Source: a virus. Taken from it: a stretch of DNA of 49,505 nucleotides. The DNA lies in IMG/VR virus record IMGVR_UViG_3300023174_000241, positions 1 through 49,505 of that record. One strand, given 5' to 3'. The position numbers and the translations under genes are program-made. The notes beneath the pieces are model-generated. The model saw only the letters and a program-made list of their open reading frames with translations. It did no database searches and was not told the DNA's origin. This document shows positions 29,001-34,800 of this stretch, one piece after another. Position 1 is the stretch's first letter, and each line of letters opens with the position of its first letter.

Positions 29001-31244
29001 CCGGGCTTTGATCAAAACACAGGTTATGATCTAGGATTGTTTGATGCACTGCCATATGACAACATTGATTATGGCCCAGAAGGACAACCTACATATGATC
29101 CAGCAATATTGGACACCATATACGAAAGTTATTTCCTTGACAGTTACTTGGGCACACGCCCAACTGACATCAATGTTGATGGTGGTGCCTTTGTTGACAC
29201 TTATGAAAGTCATGCCCCTGAAGAATTAGTTCCTGGCATAACATATGATACACTGGATATGAGAGTGTTTACAACACCAGGTGCAGGCTGGCAAGGAATT
29301 GGTCATGGTTCCCCGCATGCATCACGTGCGGTTGTGTTCGATACACTAGTACCTACACTGTCATTTGCTGACTTGTTGGATTACCCGTTTGTAGTTGAAG
29401 TGTATAATTCCACAACTGGGTTGGCCTTGACACCTACTAGCTACGATTGGATAAATTATCAATTTGATCTCAGCACCGGTGCGGTTGATGGAGACATCAT
29501 TCAGATTCAAGCCTATGGTGTTGGCGGTGGAAATCAATTGTATATTAACAGCTTTATAGGCAACACAGTCAATGATGGATTAACAATACCATTCCCGGCT
29601 GCCGACATCAATGAGTTTGTGATCTACAATGGTGAAACATATCTAGAACCACAACGGTATACATTCTTCCCACTTGATGACTACAACACCTTGCTGTTAT
29701 TCACAGATGACTACACTAGTAACGACAGAATTAATCTAGTTGCGCTTGGGTTTGCGGCGTCTGGGACAACGCACAGTTGGAGTCTACCAGTTACACAAAT
29801 CTGGGTGTCTGACGGTGCGGCTAGCACATCCATAAGGGCCGATAGTCTCATTGGCACCAATCCAGTAAACTTGATTGTTACTCGAAATGGTCTGCGAGCA
29901 AGACCCTATGAAGGCGCAAAATATATTGGTGATGGCACCACAGTGACGTACGAGCTACCCACACGTGGGGGATACAGTCAATCTTTGATAGCTGACAACG
30001 ATGTGTCAGTTTATGTCAACAACACTGCATTGATATTGGGTGTTGGGTATGTGGTTGACCCATATGATGGTATCAATCCAATGACAGTCACCATAACACA
30101 AACCCCTGCAGTTGATTCTTCAATTTTAATTGCAGTGAGAACACAGGCTCAATATTGGGTGACTGGTAATCAACTGCAATTCAGACCCAGCCAGGGATTC
30201 TTGCCACAGGTAGGAGATGTAATTGAGATTACAACTTGGAATGACACATCTGAACAAGATATAGTAACACAGGTATTTGTTGGACCAACTACCTCGGGCA
30301 CACTAATTGGACAAGGGTATGATGAAAGTTTCTATGATTCTGGGGCGATAAACAACAGCCCAGGCACATTTGATTTTAGTCTAGGAATTCAGATCAAGTC
30401 AAATATTTTCTACACCGGACGAGATCTCAGTAAGCCCGAATCACTGACAGTGACACTAAATGGCAAGTTTATTTTCTATGGTCAGGATTACACCATTGAT
30501 GGTTCAAACATTGTTGTTGCAGGACCCACTATTAATCCACAAGCAGTGTTGACAGTTATGTCAACTACAACAACTGTTGTTCCGGCAGCAATGGCATTTA
30601 GAATCTTCCAGGACATGCGTGGATTGCAAAGCACTTATCGTATCACACCTGATACTACAACTAAGTTGTCTCAAGCTCTTTCACAGACTGATCTGGTAAT
30701 ATATGTTGAAGATGCAAGTCGATGTCCTGAGCCAAAATTAGAATATGGTTATTTTGGACTGATAACCATCAATGGAGAGCGCATAGCATATCGTCAACGA
30801 GACTTGGCCACTAATACATTGCTGGGACTACGACGCGGCACAGCCGGAACAGCTATAGACAATCATGCAGTTGATTCTTATGTGTATGATATAACCAGCA
30901 ACAATTATGTTCCAGTTGAGTACCAAAATTACTATGATCGACAGGAGTTCTTGGGTGATGGATCTACCACAGTATTTGCAACAGATTCTATAACAATTGA
31001 TCCAACATTGACTCATGCAGTTGAAGTACTAGTTGGTGGAATATTACAAAATTCTGGATACTCAATCACAGCCGAAGATCCAGTAGTGGTCACATTTGCT
31101 ACAGCACCTTTGGCCAATTACCAAGTCAGCATCCGAGTACTGAGAGCAGAAAGCTGGTATGAACCAGGCACAAGCACAGCCAGTAACGGTGTGCCCTTGC
31201 AAGAAACACAGACCAAAGCCGCAAGGTTTTTCCGTGGGGTTTAA
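17091..31244 (+). CDS. Giant gp7-position baseplate/tail-fibre protein, 4,717 aa, with FG-GAP propeller
   Basis: The gene is one uninterrupted frame. The N-terminus (LPEIFRTDTNKKFLSATLDQ) is of a type I associate with very large structural proteins of aquatic T4-like phages. By order after gp6 it takes the place of gp7, which is 1,032 residues in T4. Visible modules: a cupredoxin-like beta domain near 163-246; carbohydrate-binding-type W/Y modules near 1849-1890 and 3890-3930; seven FG-GAP blades across about 2256-3123; and beta modules starting with GDG-T-x-x-[FY] near 2881, 4278 and 4619. A GE-x-I-x-Y...GLRRGTAGT module lies near 4537-4600. There is no enzyme motif. It likely forms the baseplate periphery and a host-contact structure. 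The stop lies five bases before a perfect late promoter. Confidence 0.7.
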   Translation: MALRRTVDLLPEIFRTDTNKKFLSATLDQLTQEPNLKRTKGFVGRRVGPGVNPLDNYVVEPTANRTNYQLEPGVVFLKDGTEVAEDAITYPGMIDSLALQKANVQRQDRLWSSEYYSWDPFCDLDKFTNYSQYYWLPAGPDSVDISTTVIPLTDNFDVTRNTMNYTFSGVPGTNPVITLARGGNYTFTVNQPGHKFWIQSAPGVDGVLPATPNVSSRTVLGVINNGEDQGQVEFYVPLNTAQDFYYSLAEIAPVDLIATTIKFNQVNNVYVSTFLSQFPKGIDGVTQLNGRTVVFTNKIQGTEEGGWQITTMFDPILDSGVPGALGTYDTTTFDQTTDITALSQRYGVWKINYVYDEDNNPYMSLERIIEVPTLTKFRALYGTQWSSTYWYKDSSGYFVQQPLLTAVQNTLYYQDSENPAIFGQIKLVDASQTQPIDVNEIVGSKTYTSPNGIVLTNGLKIQFRGPTTPAQYENLEYYVEGVGTGPGINQRIGFINGEAYFGDFHIVSGQKITGLSNTTTYQQYIYDTVEESLLNFGVGGPDGSPLPQQSIFTTNIGNGIKLIPVQDMVTPEQYTKSGLLPYSSTPYDIGGYDASLNAPLIPDYLTINRASQDRNSWSRSNRWFHVDVINYSAAINGTVAVFDNELRAKRPVIEFNANLHLWNYGTEFKQSVNIVDFTQTDALSAVNGQPGYGVNGYTFIDGTTVIFAADKDPAVRNKIYRVDFIDPTNSGTLIIDLVPVLNADALINQVVVSLNGLTQQGTVFWFNGATWQAAQQKTSVNQAPLFDVYDLNGISFGDRAYYPSTTFEGTRLFGYAEGGTNITDEVIGLSLKFLNINNVGDIVFSNFFYDDAFIYVKDNISVDTKVGTGFVRQYFDRVSFSNQLGWQTAAAPNRSRQVFRFTDTSTSLILDVPVDQASVFPPVQVYVDGKFFDPGQYSYSVSDINTTITFSTLPPTGSVVEVQAISNVKSSVAFYQVPLNLESNSVNKNSSEFTLGTIRSYYNSIGQNLRNVQGNINGANNTRDLGNLIPYGTEIIQNSSPMMLTGVFLRRQQYELFSALNFNSTEYVKYKALVCDLSAQGDFINYTPTQVLDAVLQQISSGKTEINPFYWSDMLPSGETYTELNYTVSLISTDTFTLSRSYDFTSSNFQGLLVYLNGTILTMGYDYTVPVDTAAIVVSAPLTINDKITIREYPTTYGNFVPNTPTKMGLYPAYKPELYTDLSYVTPTDVIRGHDGSITVAFGDYRDQVLLEFENRIFNNLKIRSPIPLDLSDVMPGEFRTTDYTLGEINDILAVDFLSWTGFNKLNYSQQTYLASDPFTYNYSQSGNRLNGEPLLGAWRGIYNYFYDTISPNTTPWEMLGFSEEPSWWADRYGPAPYTSGNLVLWGDLERGYVADPVDPKIIPKYARPGLTSVIPSDSEGGLADPLTAVAGNFDTTSFRRSWAFGDDGPVEAAWRSSSNWPFAVMRLLALTRPAEFFSLFVDRDLYKFDDTVGQYLWNNRARLEAQNIAPLYGNGESKASYINWIIDYNQQLGVNSTTQLETTLNNIDARLCWRLAAFSDKNYLKLYTERSTPGGTNTSLLLPDESYQILLYQNPAFDQLTFSSVIVQVTDDGWAVFGYSTMSNYFDIFQSKPSGLTTEVIAGGSAETIPIEYTSNVVQVPYGFVFTNRAAVCDFLYSYGKFLEAQGMTFDGVENGYVMDWKQMAVEFLYWSNQGWSSGGIINLNPGAAKVNVIKPGAVVESLTPTRINNIILNQNRQPLPKADLIINRLGNDFNIVTTSSNTINYLQLRFTAYEHIIVLDNRSIFADLIYDPITGARQSRILVNGWLSGDWNGTVNAPGFVLNQDNIQEWKSSQKYSKGDIVLFKNEYWSAALIVPASQEFDYAVWLKSDYAQVQKGLLPNAANASDQLALSYSTYNANLEQETDLFSYGLIGFRPRDYMQALNLDDVSQVNLYQQFLGSKGTRRSTELFSFADLGKETAQYDIYEHWAVLRSVYGANANRSYFDLRLNQALLPSDPSIIQVVQPEQVSQADQTVLVSDIWQSSYKITSPNILPTTLTTPTDIGLPSAGYVSLSDVDITVFDLVDPTNIATAIDSIGVGTTVWVAKVNTFDWNVYISQKVSGSVVQVEDNLNGSSIATFDAVHGLKVNDIVIIKNFSDTINGVYHVLATPTLESITIDYTFADNQSTEVGTGLALTLKTTRVSQPSDILNLDFADQLIPGVRVWVDDNGTGRWATLEKTDPFIEDATLTPATLYERSLFGASVAQGLFNSSAMVGAPGYNPNNLTNAPGGVYTFVRTDQDIYAENSILSINATDTVGYGNAMDIGDKNWGVVGASASNNYSGYVTTIYVASSSSFFDQRQLLVPPDQEFGAAEFGYSVTMSQNEQWMFVGAPGKNKVHAYTQVPVQRQLITYVTDGQLGSYNYNDYMSVTPGQPEQISVVLDNTLLVYGVNYTVTATDVILASIPVAGLELTITRKSGVQLDRGIYFDVVPTSTSGSGINATFTVNRVRGVYYTTLQDAGSGYNVADTITISAASVGGGTSPANDLVLTVTDVSPGGTLISFSQSGSGVTNTSVFQLDPYLATATNIYAFTVRVNGELYRPYLDYDFNSDSAYQQYDLVFNTVPLAGADILVSSDSYFDFVETLTVPGLSENARFGHSISCNSNGSIILVGTPNTNSAQGATYVFDRNVQQFIITDPTQTNYTTVQSLVTPGYVSATLNGQFLVNTNQNINGTYTVDISSPGNEFVNIGTPLAIGDVLEIETNQITLVEVIVSQQPGDDAAFGYKLDQCVNDCSLYISSPFNSTILPEAGQVEFFQNQSRVYGTITSTVANPVLTAGDYIRLNNQYVECPGTTVKDLATAVNSANIPNVAATLLPDLVLVGDGATQSFDIGTIYTDAVSYTPVVYIDDVLQTVNVDYVVVNDVQINFTTAPDYRAVIVVVAGRVTFSVINYDASTPLNRLQVLPGTGTALDDLGLEIYVWQQTIIGPNPQPLSHFGQGLSISNNTTTLLVGAPNGNMVSPTTFDHGTTYFDSHSTVFADSTLQSGVVYSFDALPPANPTVTNPLKFVFGQQFVNSSIQPLDQYGTAIDYTTGTLLIGAPGSDLEDSALANYGKVIQYHNVDQGPAWKQIRVQEEVVDVALLDTIYMYNAATGGPSQYFDYFNPLQGRLLGVVRQNLDYIGAVNPAAYNQGPVNNYGQRWGQERVGHIWWDTSNVRFLDPNQDDVVYASRRWGQPFPGSSIDVYQWVVSDVSPANYTGPGTPRDIDSYSMSSSLDLQGFVTTQYYFWVTGIRTVDRSARKTLSVDTLTRYIESPRSSGISYIAPLNSSTVAIYNGLEYISAQDTVLHIEFDKQATEAEVHVEYQLIPEGKADGFLNPTLYRKLIDSLSGVDTAGNAVPDPLLSPSQRYGIEFRPRQSMVVDRFLALNNYLTQANSVLAKYPISEIKKFNILNSFEAEPPVSSNAWDKRLANIEELSYQDLYEVPVGYTYLVATDSTNSGLWTIYQVNATALLAERYLTLIRVQNYDTRLYWNYIDWYSPTYNQFTRVNAEVPNRSSLDTLTLPNGSTVKVTYNSQLKWEIYQLVNGQWIRVGLQDGTIEFKSSLWSYSVGRFGFDSEVFDAQYFDQAPVIETRKIIEAINQELFIDELLIERNRLLMLMFNYILSELIAPSWLMKTSLIDVDHTIRDLVPYQIYRRDNQDFVLDYINEVKPYHVQIREFNLKYQGQDIFQGSLTDFDLPAYYDTASGLFISPVLDNTGTVSSTSSRPSTDPIWQTFPWNQWYQNYLLTINDVTIVNAGSGYTVPPTVVVTGDCVSPAVMTAQINSAGKLIGIIIVDGGDGYSETATITLEGGNGSGAQVVAVMGNALVRNLLTVIKYDRYQYQANLAQWQPNVTYLQGALVRYGNIVWEANVTNTADDFDTGSWTVIPAGELSGVDRTMGYYVPTVDQPGLDLGQLISGVDYPGVQVSAPGFDQNTGYDLGLFDALPYDNIDYGPEGQPTYDPAILDTIYESYFLDSYLGTRPTDINVDGGAFVDTYESHAPEELVPGITYDTLDMRVFTTPGAGWQGIGHGSPHASRAVVFDTLVPTLSFADLLDYPFVVEVYNSTTGLALTPTSYDWINYQFDLSTGAVDGDIIQIQAYGVGGGNQLYINSFIGNTVNDGLTIPFPAADINEFVIYNGETYLEPQRYTFFPLDDYNTLLLFTDDYTSNDRINLVALGFAASGTTHSWSLPVTQIWVSDGAASTSIRADSLIGTNPVNLIVTRNGLRARPYEGAKYIGDGTTVTYELPTRGGYSQSLIADNDVSVYVNNTALILGVGYVVDPYDGINPMTVTITQTPAVDSSILIAVRTQAQYWVTGNQLQFRPSQGFLPQVGDVIEITTWNDTSEQDIVTQVFVGPTTSGTLIGQGYDESFYDSGAINNSPGTFDFSLGIQIKSNIFYTGRDLSKPESLTVTLNGKFIFYGQDYTIDGSNIVVAGPTINPQAVLTVMSTTTTVVPAAMAFRIFQDMRGLQSTYRITPDTTTKLSQALSQTDLVIYVEDASRCPEPKLEYGYFGLITINGERIAYRQRDLATNTLLGLRRGTAGTAIDNHAVDSYVYDITSNNYVPVEYQNYYDRQEFLGDGSTTVFATDSITIDPTLTHAVEVLVGGILQNSGYSITAEDPVVVTFATAPLANYQVSIRVLRAESWYEPGTSTASNGVPLQETQTKAARFFRGV
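23860..26460 (+). repeat. Seven FG-GAP (integrin-alpha-type) repeats encoded within the giant gene
   Basis: Seven segments share the pattern [FY]G-x-[SAG]-[VIL]...VGAP...G-x-[VA]-Y-x-[FY]. They begin near bases 23871 (FGASVAQ), 24040 (YGNAMDI), 24217 (FGYSVTM), 25060 (FGHSISC), 25440 (FGYKLDQ), 26080 (FGQGLSI) and 26340 (YGTAIDY). Blades 3-4, 4-5 and 5-6 are separated by long insertions holding other beta modules. Seven is the number needed for a closed integrin-type propeller, and Asp/Asn-rich loops could bind calcium. Confidence 0.65.
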
Positions 31245-31248
31245 TACG

Positions 31249-31256
31249 TATAAATA
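31249..31256 (+). promoter_or_regulatory. T4-type late promoter, exact TATAAATA
   Basis: The octamer is identical to the T4 late consensus and lies just after the giant gene. Predicted +1 is 31262, which is the A of the next ATG, and there is no room for a ribosome site. It should drive the small gene at 31262, the virion protein at 31405 and genes beyond. Confidence 0.75.
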
Positions 31257-31261
31257 AATCT

Positions 31262-31408
31262 ATGACAAGCATCGATGAAAACAAAACCCAACCACCTGCT
31301 ACTGCGGCTAACAAACGGCCCAACGAACAGGGACTCGTGCACATAGATGCATTTGTGAAGATAACTGATCCAAACACAAATGAAATTTTAATTGAGATAA
31401 GAGAATGA
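31262..31408 (+). CDS. Small protein, 48 aa, paralogous to the N-terminus of the next gene
   Basis: An ATG frame of 48 codons lies between the late promoter and the next gene and ends in an ATGA overlap with it. The second half, GLVHIDAFVKITDPNTNEIL, lines up with VAVEGFIKIFDPNNGEIFVS at the start of the downstream protein. Shared positions are the hydrophobic-F-x-KI-x-DPN-x-x-EI pattern. The first half is a Pro/Ala/Asn linker. It therefore looks like a free-standing copy of the neighbour's N-terminal beta hairpin, perhaps a virion attachment tag. Codon use and spacing fit a translated gene. There is no Shine-Dalgarno sequence, because the predicted transcript starts at the ATG. Function is unknown. 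Confidence 0.65.
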   Translation: MTSIDENKTQPPATAANKRPNEQGLVHIDAFVKITDPNTNEILIEIRE

Positions 31409-32010
31409 AGTCTACTATTCCAGTTGCAGTTGAGGGATTCATCAAAATATTTGACCCAAATAATGGCGAAATTTTTGTTTCAAAAAAGAACGCCATTCAC
31501 TATGAAAATATGAGTATTGGCCTAGCACAGAGTATTGCAAATAAAAATTTGGGATTCATATATGCCATGGCGTTTGGCAACGGAGGAAGTGCAGTGGACC
31601 CAACCGGGGTCATCACGTATCTTCCACCCAACACCACAGGGCAAAACGCTGATTTGTACAATCAAACTTACATAAAAGTAGTTGATGACAACAGCGCAGC
31701 CAACACAGACCCCAGCAGAAACAAAATCACAGTGTTACACACTGCCGGACAAGTTTACACTGATGTGTTAATAAGTTGTTTATTAGACTATGGTGAGCCA
31801 CCAGGCCAGCAACCATTTGATAACAGCACAAATTTTAATGGTGAGTACGTTTTTGACGAACTTGGGTTAAAAGCATGGGAAGGATCAAGCTCAGAGCTCA
31901 TGCTCTTGACACACGTTATTTTCCACCCTGTGCAAAAGAGTTTGAATCGACAAATTCAAATTGACTATACAGTGAGAATTCAAACGCTAACTAACCTTAG
32001 TGTAGCATAA
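31405..32010 (+). CDS. Virion-associated protein, 201 aa, between giant protein and fibre gene
   Basis: The N-terminus (VEGFIKIFDPNNGEIFVSKK) is a beta hairpin followed by a helical segment (YENMSIGLAQSIANKN) and GFIYAMAFGNGG. The C-terminus has YVFDELGLKAW and LLTHVIFHPVQKSLNRQI followed by IQIDYTVRIQTL, a beta-sheet ending often seen in small virion proteins beside tail-fibre genes. It would correspond by position to the gp8-gp9 region of T4, but I see no clear similarity to either. Translation is coupled to the 48-residue gene upstream by ATGA. The stop codon is embedded in the late promoter CATAAATA for the following gene. Confidence 0.6.
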   Translation: MKSTIPVAVEGFIKIFDPNNGEIFVSKKNAIHYENMSIGLAQSIANKNLGFIYAMAFGNGGSAVDPTGVITYLPPNTTGQNADLYNQTYIKVVDDNSAANTDPSRNKITVLHTAGQVYTDVLISCLLDYGEPPGQQPFDNSTNFNGEYVFDELGLKAWEGSSSELMLLTHVIFHPVQKSLNRQIQIDYTVRIQTLTNLSVA

Positions 32011-32013
32011 ATA
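32006..32013 (+). promoter_or_regulatory. T4-type late promoter (CATAAATA), distal of a tandem pair
   Basis: Seven of eight consensus bases match, and the box contains the stop codon of the upstream gene. Predicted +1 is 32019, 43 bases upstream of the fibre-gene ATG. Confidence 0.5.
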
Positions 32014-32030
32014 TGCACAGAGAATCTTTA

Positions 32031-32038
32031 GATAAATA
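32031..32038 (+). promoter_or_regulatory. T4-type late promoter (GATAAATA), proximal of a tandem pair
   Basis: Seven of eight bases match the consensus. Predicted +1 is 32044, giving an 18-base leader with GGAG (32049-32052) nine bases before the ATG at 32062. It lies 25 bases from the first box, so the fibre gene probably has two late starts. Confidence 0.6.
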
Positions 32039-32061
32039 TCAAGAGCACGGAGTAATCTAAC

Positions 32062-33720
32062 ATGGCGTATACCATTAATTTAACAGATGGCAGCATATTT
32101 GCTACTATAGCAGATGGTACCATCAATACCAGTTCAAGCATGATACTGGTGGGTAAAAACTATGCCGGCTACGGCGAGTTTTTAGATGAAAACTTTATTC
32201 ATCTCTTGGAAAACGGTGCAAACAACACCGCACCAGGCGCACCTTTGACTGGACAACTTTGGTGGGATAAAACCAATAACTTGTTAAAAGTTTACAATGG
32301 TACTACCTTTAAAGTAATTTCTGCCAGCACAGCCAGTGCTAGTCAGCCAACCAGCAATGTCACTGGAGATCTTTGGTTTGATACCACAAATCAACAGTTG
32401 AAAGTTTACAATGGTTCTGCATGGATTTTAGTTGGACCAGCCAGCACCAGCGGACAAGGTACTTCGGGTGCCATTGTTACCACACTCACCGACAACGTCA
32501 GTGTTGACCATGTGGTGATTCAGTTATTTGTGCAAAATACTCTAGTTGGTATTATATCCAAAGATGCAACATTTACTCCAGTTCCGTCAGTCAGCGGGTT
32601 TACTACAATCAGTCCAGGCATACAATTAAGTACCACTGTATCAAGTGCTTTGTTTAGAGGAACTGCTACAGATGCTCAGTTACTAAACACTCTATCTAGC
32701 ACACAATTTTTACGCAGTGATGCCAATGACACTACATCGGGCACATTGGGCATACTCAATGACAGTGGAGTAACTGTTGGCTTGGACCAAGATGCCAAGA
32801 TTTCTGTCAATACTGCAACTTCTGAAGTAACATTTCAGAATCAAACACAAGATGGCAATCTTAGTTTTAAAATCAATGATGGTGGCGTAACAACCACTGC
32901 TATTTTTGTCAACGGATCCACTAGCGCAGTTAGTATCCCTACAACACTGTCAGTGACAGGCAACGTAACTGGTGGAAACTTAGTAACCAGTGGAGCATTC
33001 CAGGCAGCATCAATTAGTGCAACTGGCAATATCACTGGTGGCAATTTAGTCACCACAGGTGTTGTCAGTGTGACTGGAAATGCCACTGTGGGCAATATCA
33101 GTGCAACCAGCATTGTTGGTACATTGACCACAGCAAGTCAACCCAACATCACAAGTCTGGGCGCATTGTCATCATTGGGTGTGGCTGGTAATGCCACAGT
33201 GGCTGGGACAATATCAGTCAACACAAACGGTGGAGTGTTGGCCATTCTCAATGGCGGTGGTAACGGAGTAGGTAATATTGGCAGTTCGACTAGCTATTTT
33301 AACACAGTATTTGCAACTTCGACTAGTGCTCAATATGCCGACGTTGCTGAAAGATTTTCATCTGATTCAGCGTACGAAGCAGGTACTGTGGTTGAGTTAG
33401 GTGGTGTCCACGAAGTCACAATTAGCAATGAAGATCTAAGTGAAAATGTGTTTGGTGTGGTAAGTACACGAGCAGCTTATTTGATGAACTCTGGTGCAGG
33501 AAATGATGCAACGCATCCACCGATTGCTATGACCGGACGAGTACCAGTTAGAATATCGGGAAAAATCAATAAAGGTGATAGATTAGTCAGTGCCGGTAAC
33601 GGATTGGCCAGGGCTGCTCTACCCGGAGAAGCCACAGCGTTTAATGTTATCGGACGTGCACTTGAATCTTCAGATAGTTTGACTTCTCAAACTGTAGAAG
33701 CTATAGTAACAATAAAATAA
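32062..33720 (+). CDS. Tail-fibre protein with TGNxTGGN repeats and C-terminal chaperone/G2-like domain
   Basis: The N-terminus contains two copies of a G[QD]LW[WF]D-x-TN...LKVYNG motif (GQLWWDKTNNLLKVYNG and GDLWFDTTNQQLKVYNG), typical of phage fibre attachment regions. The middle has repeats of the form SVTGNVTGGNLVT, SATGNITGGNLVT and SVTGNATVGN followed by TASQPNITSLGALSSLGV, a pattern of fibrous beta structure. The C-terminal ~130 residues start at YADVAERFSSDSAYEAGTVV and continue through NVFGVVSTRAAYLMN, IAMTGRVPVRISG and KGDRLVSAGNG. This resembles the peptidase-G2 or intramolecular-chaperone endings that assist fibre trimerisation and may be cleaved. The catalytic residues were not verified. 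It likely forms a trimeric host-recognition fibre. Confidence 0.72.
   Translation: MAYTINLTDGSIFATIADGTINTSSSMILVGKNYAGYGEFLDENFIHLLENGANNTAPGAPLTGQLWWDKTNNLLKVYNGTTFKVISASTASASQPTSNVTGDLWFDTTNQQLKVYNGSAWILVGPASTSGQGTSGAIVTTLTDNVSVDHVVIQLFVQNTLVGIISKDATFTPVPSVSGFTTISPGIQLSTTVSSALFRGTATDAQLLNTLSSTQFLRSDANDTTSGTLGILNDSGVTVGLDQDAKISVNTATSEVTFQNQTQDGNLSFKINDGGVTTTAIFVNGSTSAVSIPTTLSVTGNVTGGNLVTSGAFQAASISATGNITGGNLVTTGVVSVTGNATVGNISATSIVGTLTTASQPNITSLGALSSLGVAGNATVAGTISVNTNGGVLAILNGGGNGVGNIGSSTSYFNTVFATSTSAQYADVAERFSSDSAYEAGTVVELGGVHEVTISNEDLSENVFGVVSTRAAYLMNSGAGNDATHPPIAMTGRVPVRISGKINKGDRLVSAGNGLARAALPGEATAFNVIGRALESSDSLTSQTVEAIVTIK
32951..33066 (+). repeat. Imperfect direct repeats coding for TGNxTGGNLVT units
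   Basis: Two units of about 36 bases, near 32955-32990 and 33022-33058, share most bases (core GGCAA-N5-ACTGGTGG-N-AA-N-TTAGT-N-ACCA). They encode the same fibre motif, with a degenerate third copy after 33066. Such copies can recombine and change fibre length. Confidence 0.55.
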
Positions 33721-33738
33721 AAAAGAGGTTAACTAATT

Positions 33739-34728
33739 ATGACTTATTCAGCAGGCAGCACCATTGTTGCAACCGACTATAATGGATTTGTATCAGACAC
33801 AGCTGGTGCAAATGTCAACGACGTTTGGGCCGCGGGGGCAACTGACAAGGGTTGGGGGCAAACAGCCCTTGGCACAGTGTCAGCCGCAGGAACCGTGACA
33901 GCAACACAGTGGGCCAGCTTGGTCAACACATTGAGTTCAATGGGCAGTCAAACTAGCACTGCTCTTACATCAAGAACTGCTCCTGTTGCTGGTAATACTA
34001 TTAATATCCTGGCAGCATTAAACACTGACTTGATCAATGTCACCACCAATCGAGGTAATGCGGCTGCTGTGGGCAGTCAATTCACAGGATGGAGCGGAAC
34101 CTCAGCAAAAACCTCAGCAACTGGTTCTGGCAGTAGTGCCTGGACAATAACATTTACACACACTGTGACATGGGCCAGTGCTGCCGCAGCTCGATATTTC
34201 TTTAATGCCGGCGGCCTAATTAAATGGCAAGTGGGTAAATCATCAACAGGTAATTTAGCCGATGCTGAGTGGAACGACCTGGCTGGCACACTGTGCGGAG
34301 CAATTTACATCAGTGGCCGAGTCAATGGCGCGGCACAAACCATTGCTGGCACTAGCTACACTGGTACCACCAAAATTGGCGGAACTGGTAGCCCTAATGC
34401 TTTGACCACATCAGTTGGTTGGTATCAATTGACGACAAGTGATTCACTGATCTATCGTCAGTATGCTGATACTGCACCTTACACGGGACAGTACATTGCA
34501 ATTAATGCAAAAACAGCAGGTTCGGGTACACAGTTGGTGTTGACAACTACTTGGGTTGATCCCGGCGGTTCTGGCACAGGATCCAGTGATGTTATTTCGG
34601 GCGGAACTGCTCCCAGTGGTGTTACTTTAGGCACAGCACCGGCCACCGTGGTTTCATATTTCCCACCATCAACAACTTATTTGACCAACACTTGGGGTAC
34701 GCCCACTGTGGCGGCCACAACTACTTAA
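33739..34728 (+). CDS. Fibre-like structural protein, 329 aa, Ser/Thr/Ala/Gly-rich
   Basis: The protein is dominated by small polar residues and has no enzyme motif. Recognisable stretches are DYNGFVSDTAGANVNDVW, WASLVNTLSSMGSQT and NILAALNTDLINVTTNRGNA, probably a coiled or shaft-like N-terminal half. A beta-rich C-terminal half follows (WTITFTHTVTWASAAAARYF, FNAGGLIKWQVGKSS, LVLTTTWVDPGGSGTG). The pattern ARYFFNAGG...W...N is of the kind found in phage fibre or adhesin tips. AGAGG lies ten bases before the ATG. It is the last gene before the terminator, the usual place for a host-range determinant. A specific family is not recognised. Confidence 0.6.
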   Translation: MTYSAGSTIVATDYNGFVSDTAGANVNDVWAAGATDKGWGQTALGTVSAAGTVTATQWASLVNTLSSMGSQTSTALTSRTAPVAGNTINILAALNTDLINVTTNRGNAAAVGSQFTGWSGTSAKTSATGSGSSAWTITFTHTVTWASAAAARYFFNAGGLIKWQVGKSSTGNLADAEWNDLAGTLCGAIYISGRVNGAAQTIAGTSYTGTTKIGGTGSPNALTTSVGWYQLTTSDSLIYRQYADTAPYTGQYIAINAKTAGSGTQLVLTTTWVDPGGSGTGSSDVISGGTAPSGVTLGTAPATVVSYFPPSTTYLTNTWGTPTVAATTT

Positions 34729-34748
34729 ACTGGTTATCTTTCCAAAAT

Positions 34749-34775
34749 AAAGGGCCTCTGGGCCCTTTACTTTTA
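34749..34775 (+). terminator. Rho-independent terminator closing the structural operon
   Basis: An eight-base-pair perfect stem (AAAGGGCC at 34749-34756 with GGCCCTTT at 34761-34768) closes a four-base loop TCTG and is followed by ACTTTTAT. It lies 20 bases after the fibre-like gene's stop and separates virion genes from the accessory operon. Confidence 0.8.
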
Positions 34776-34794
34776 TCAAAATTTCGTTTATAAT
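34766..34794 (+). promoter_or_regulatory. Sigma70-like promoter of the accessory operon
   Basis: A perfect -10 box TATAAT (34789-34794) stands 17 bases after TTTACT (34766-34771, four of six -35 bases), which overlaps the terminator stem. The predicted start, seven bases after the -10 box, is 34801, the A of the ATG. There is no late octamer here, so host-type transcription is expected. Confidence 0.6.
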
Positions 34795-34800
34795 AGTAGG

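Noticed and set aside
31262-31408. The 48-residue protein as a RiPP precursor for the radical-SAM enzymes
   Set aside because: It has no Cys or modifiable core motif, lies in the virion operon 9 kb from the enzymes, and resembles its structural neighbour's N-terminus.
32951-33220. Repeats as a CRISPR array
   Set aside because: The repeats are in frame, imperfect and encode fibre motifs, with no spacers of constant length.
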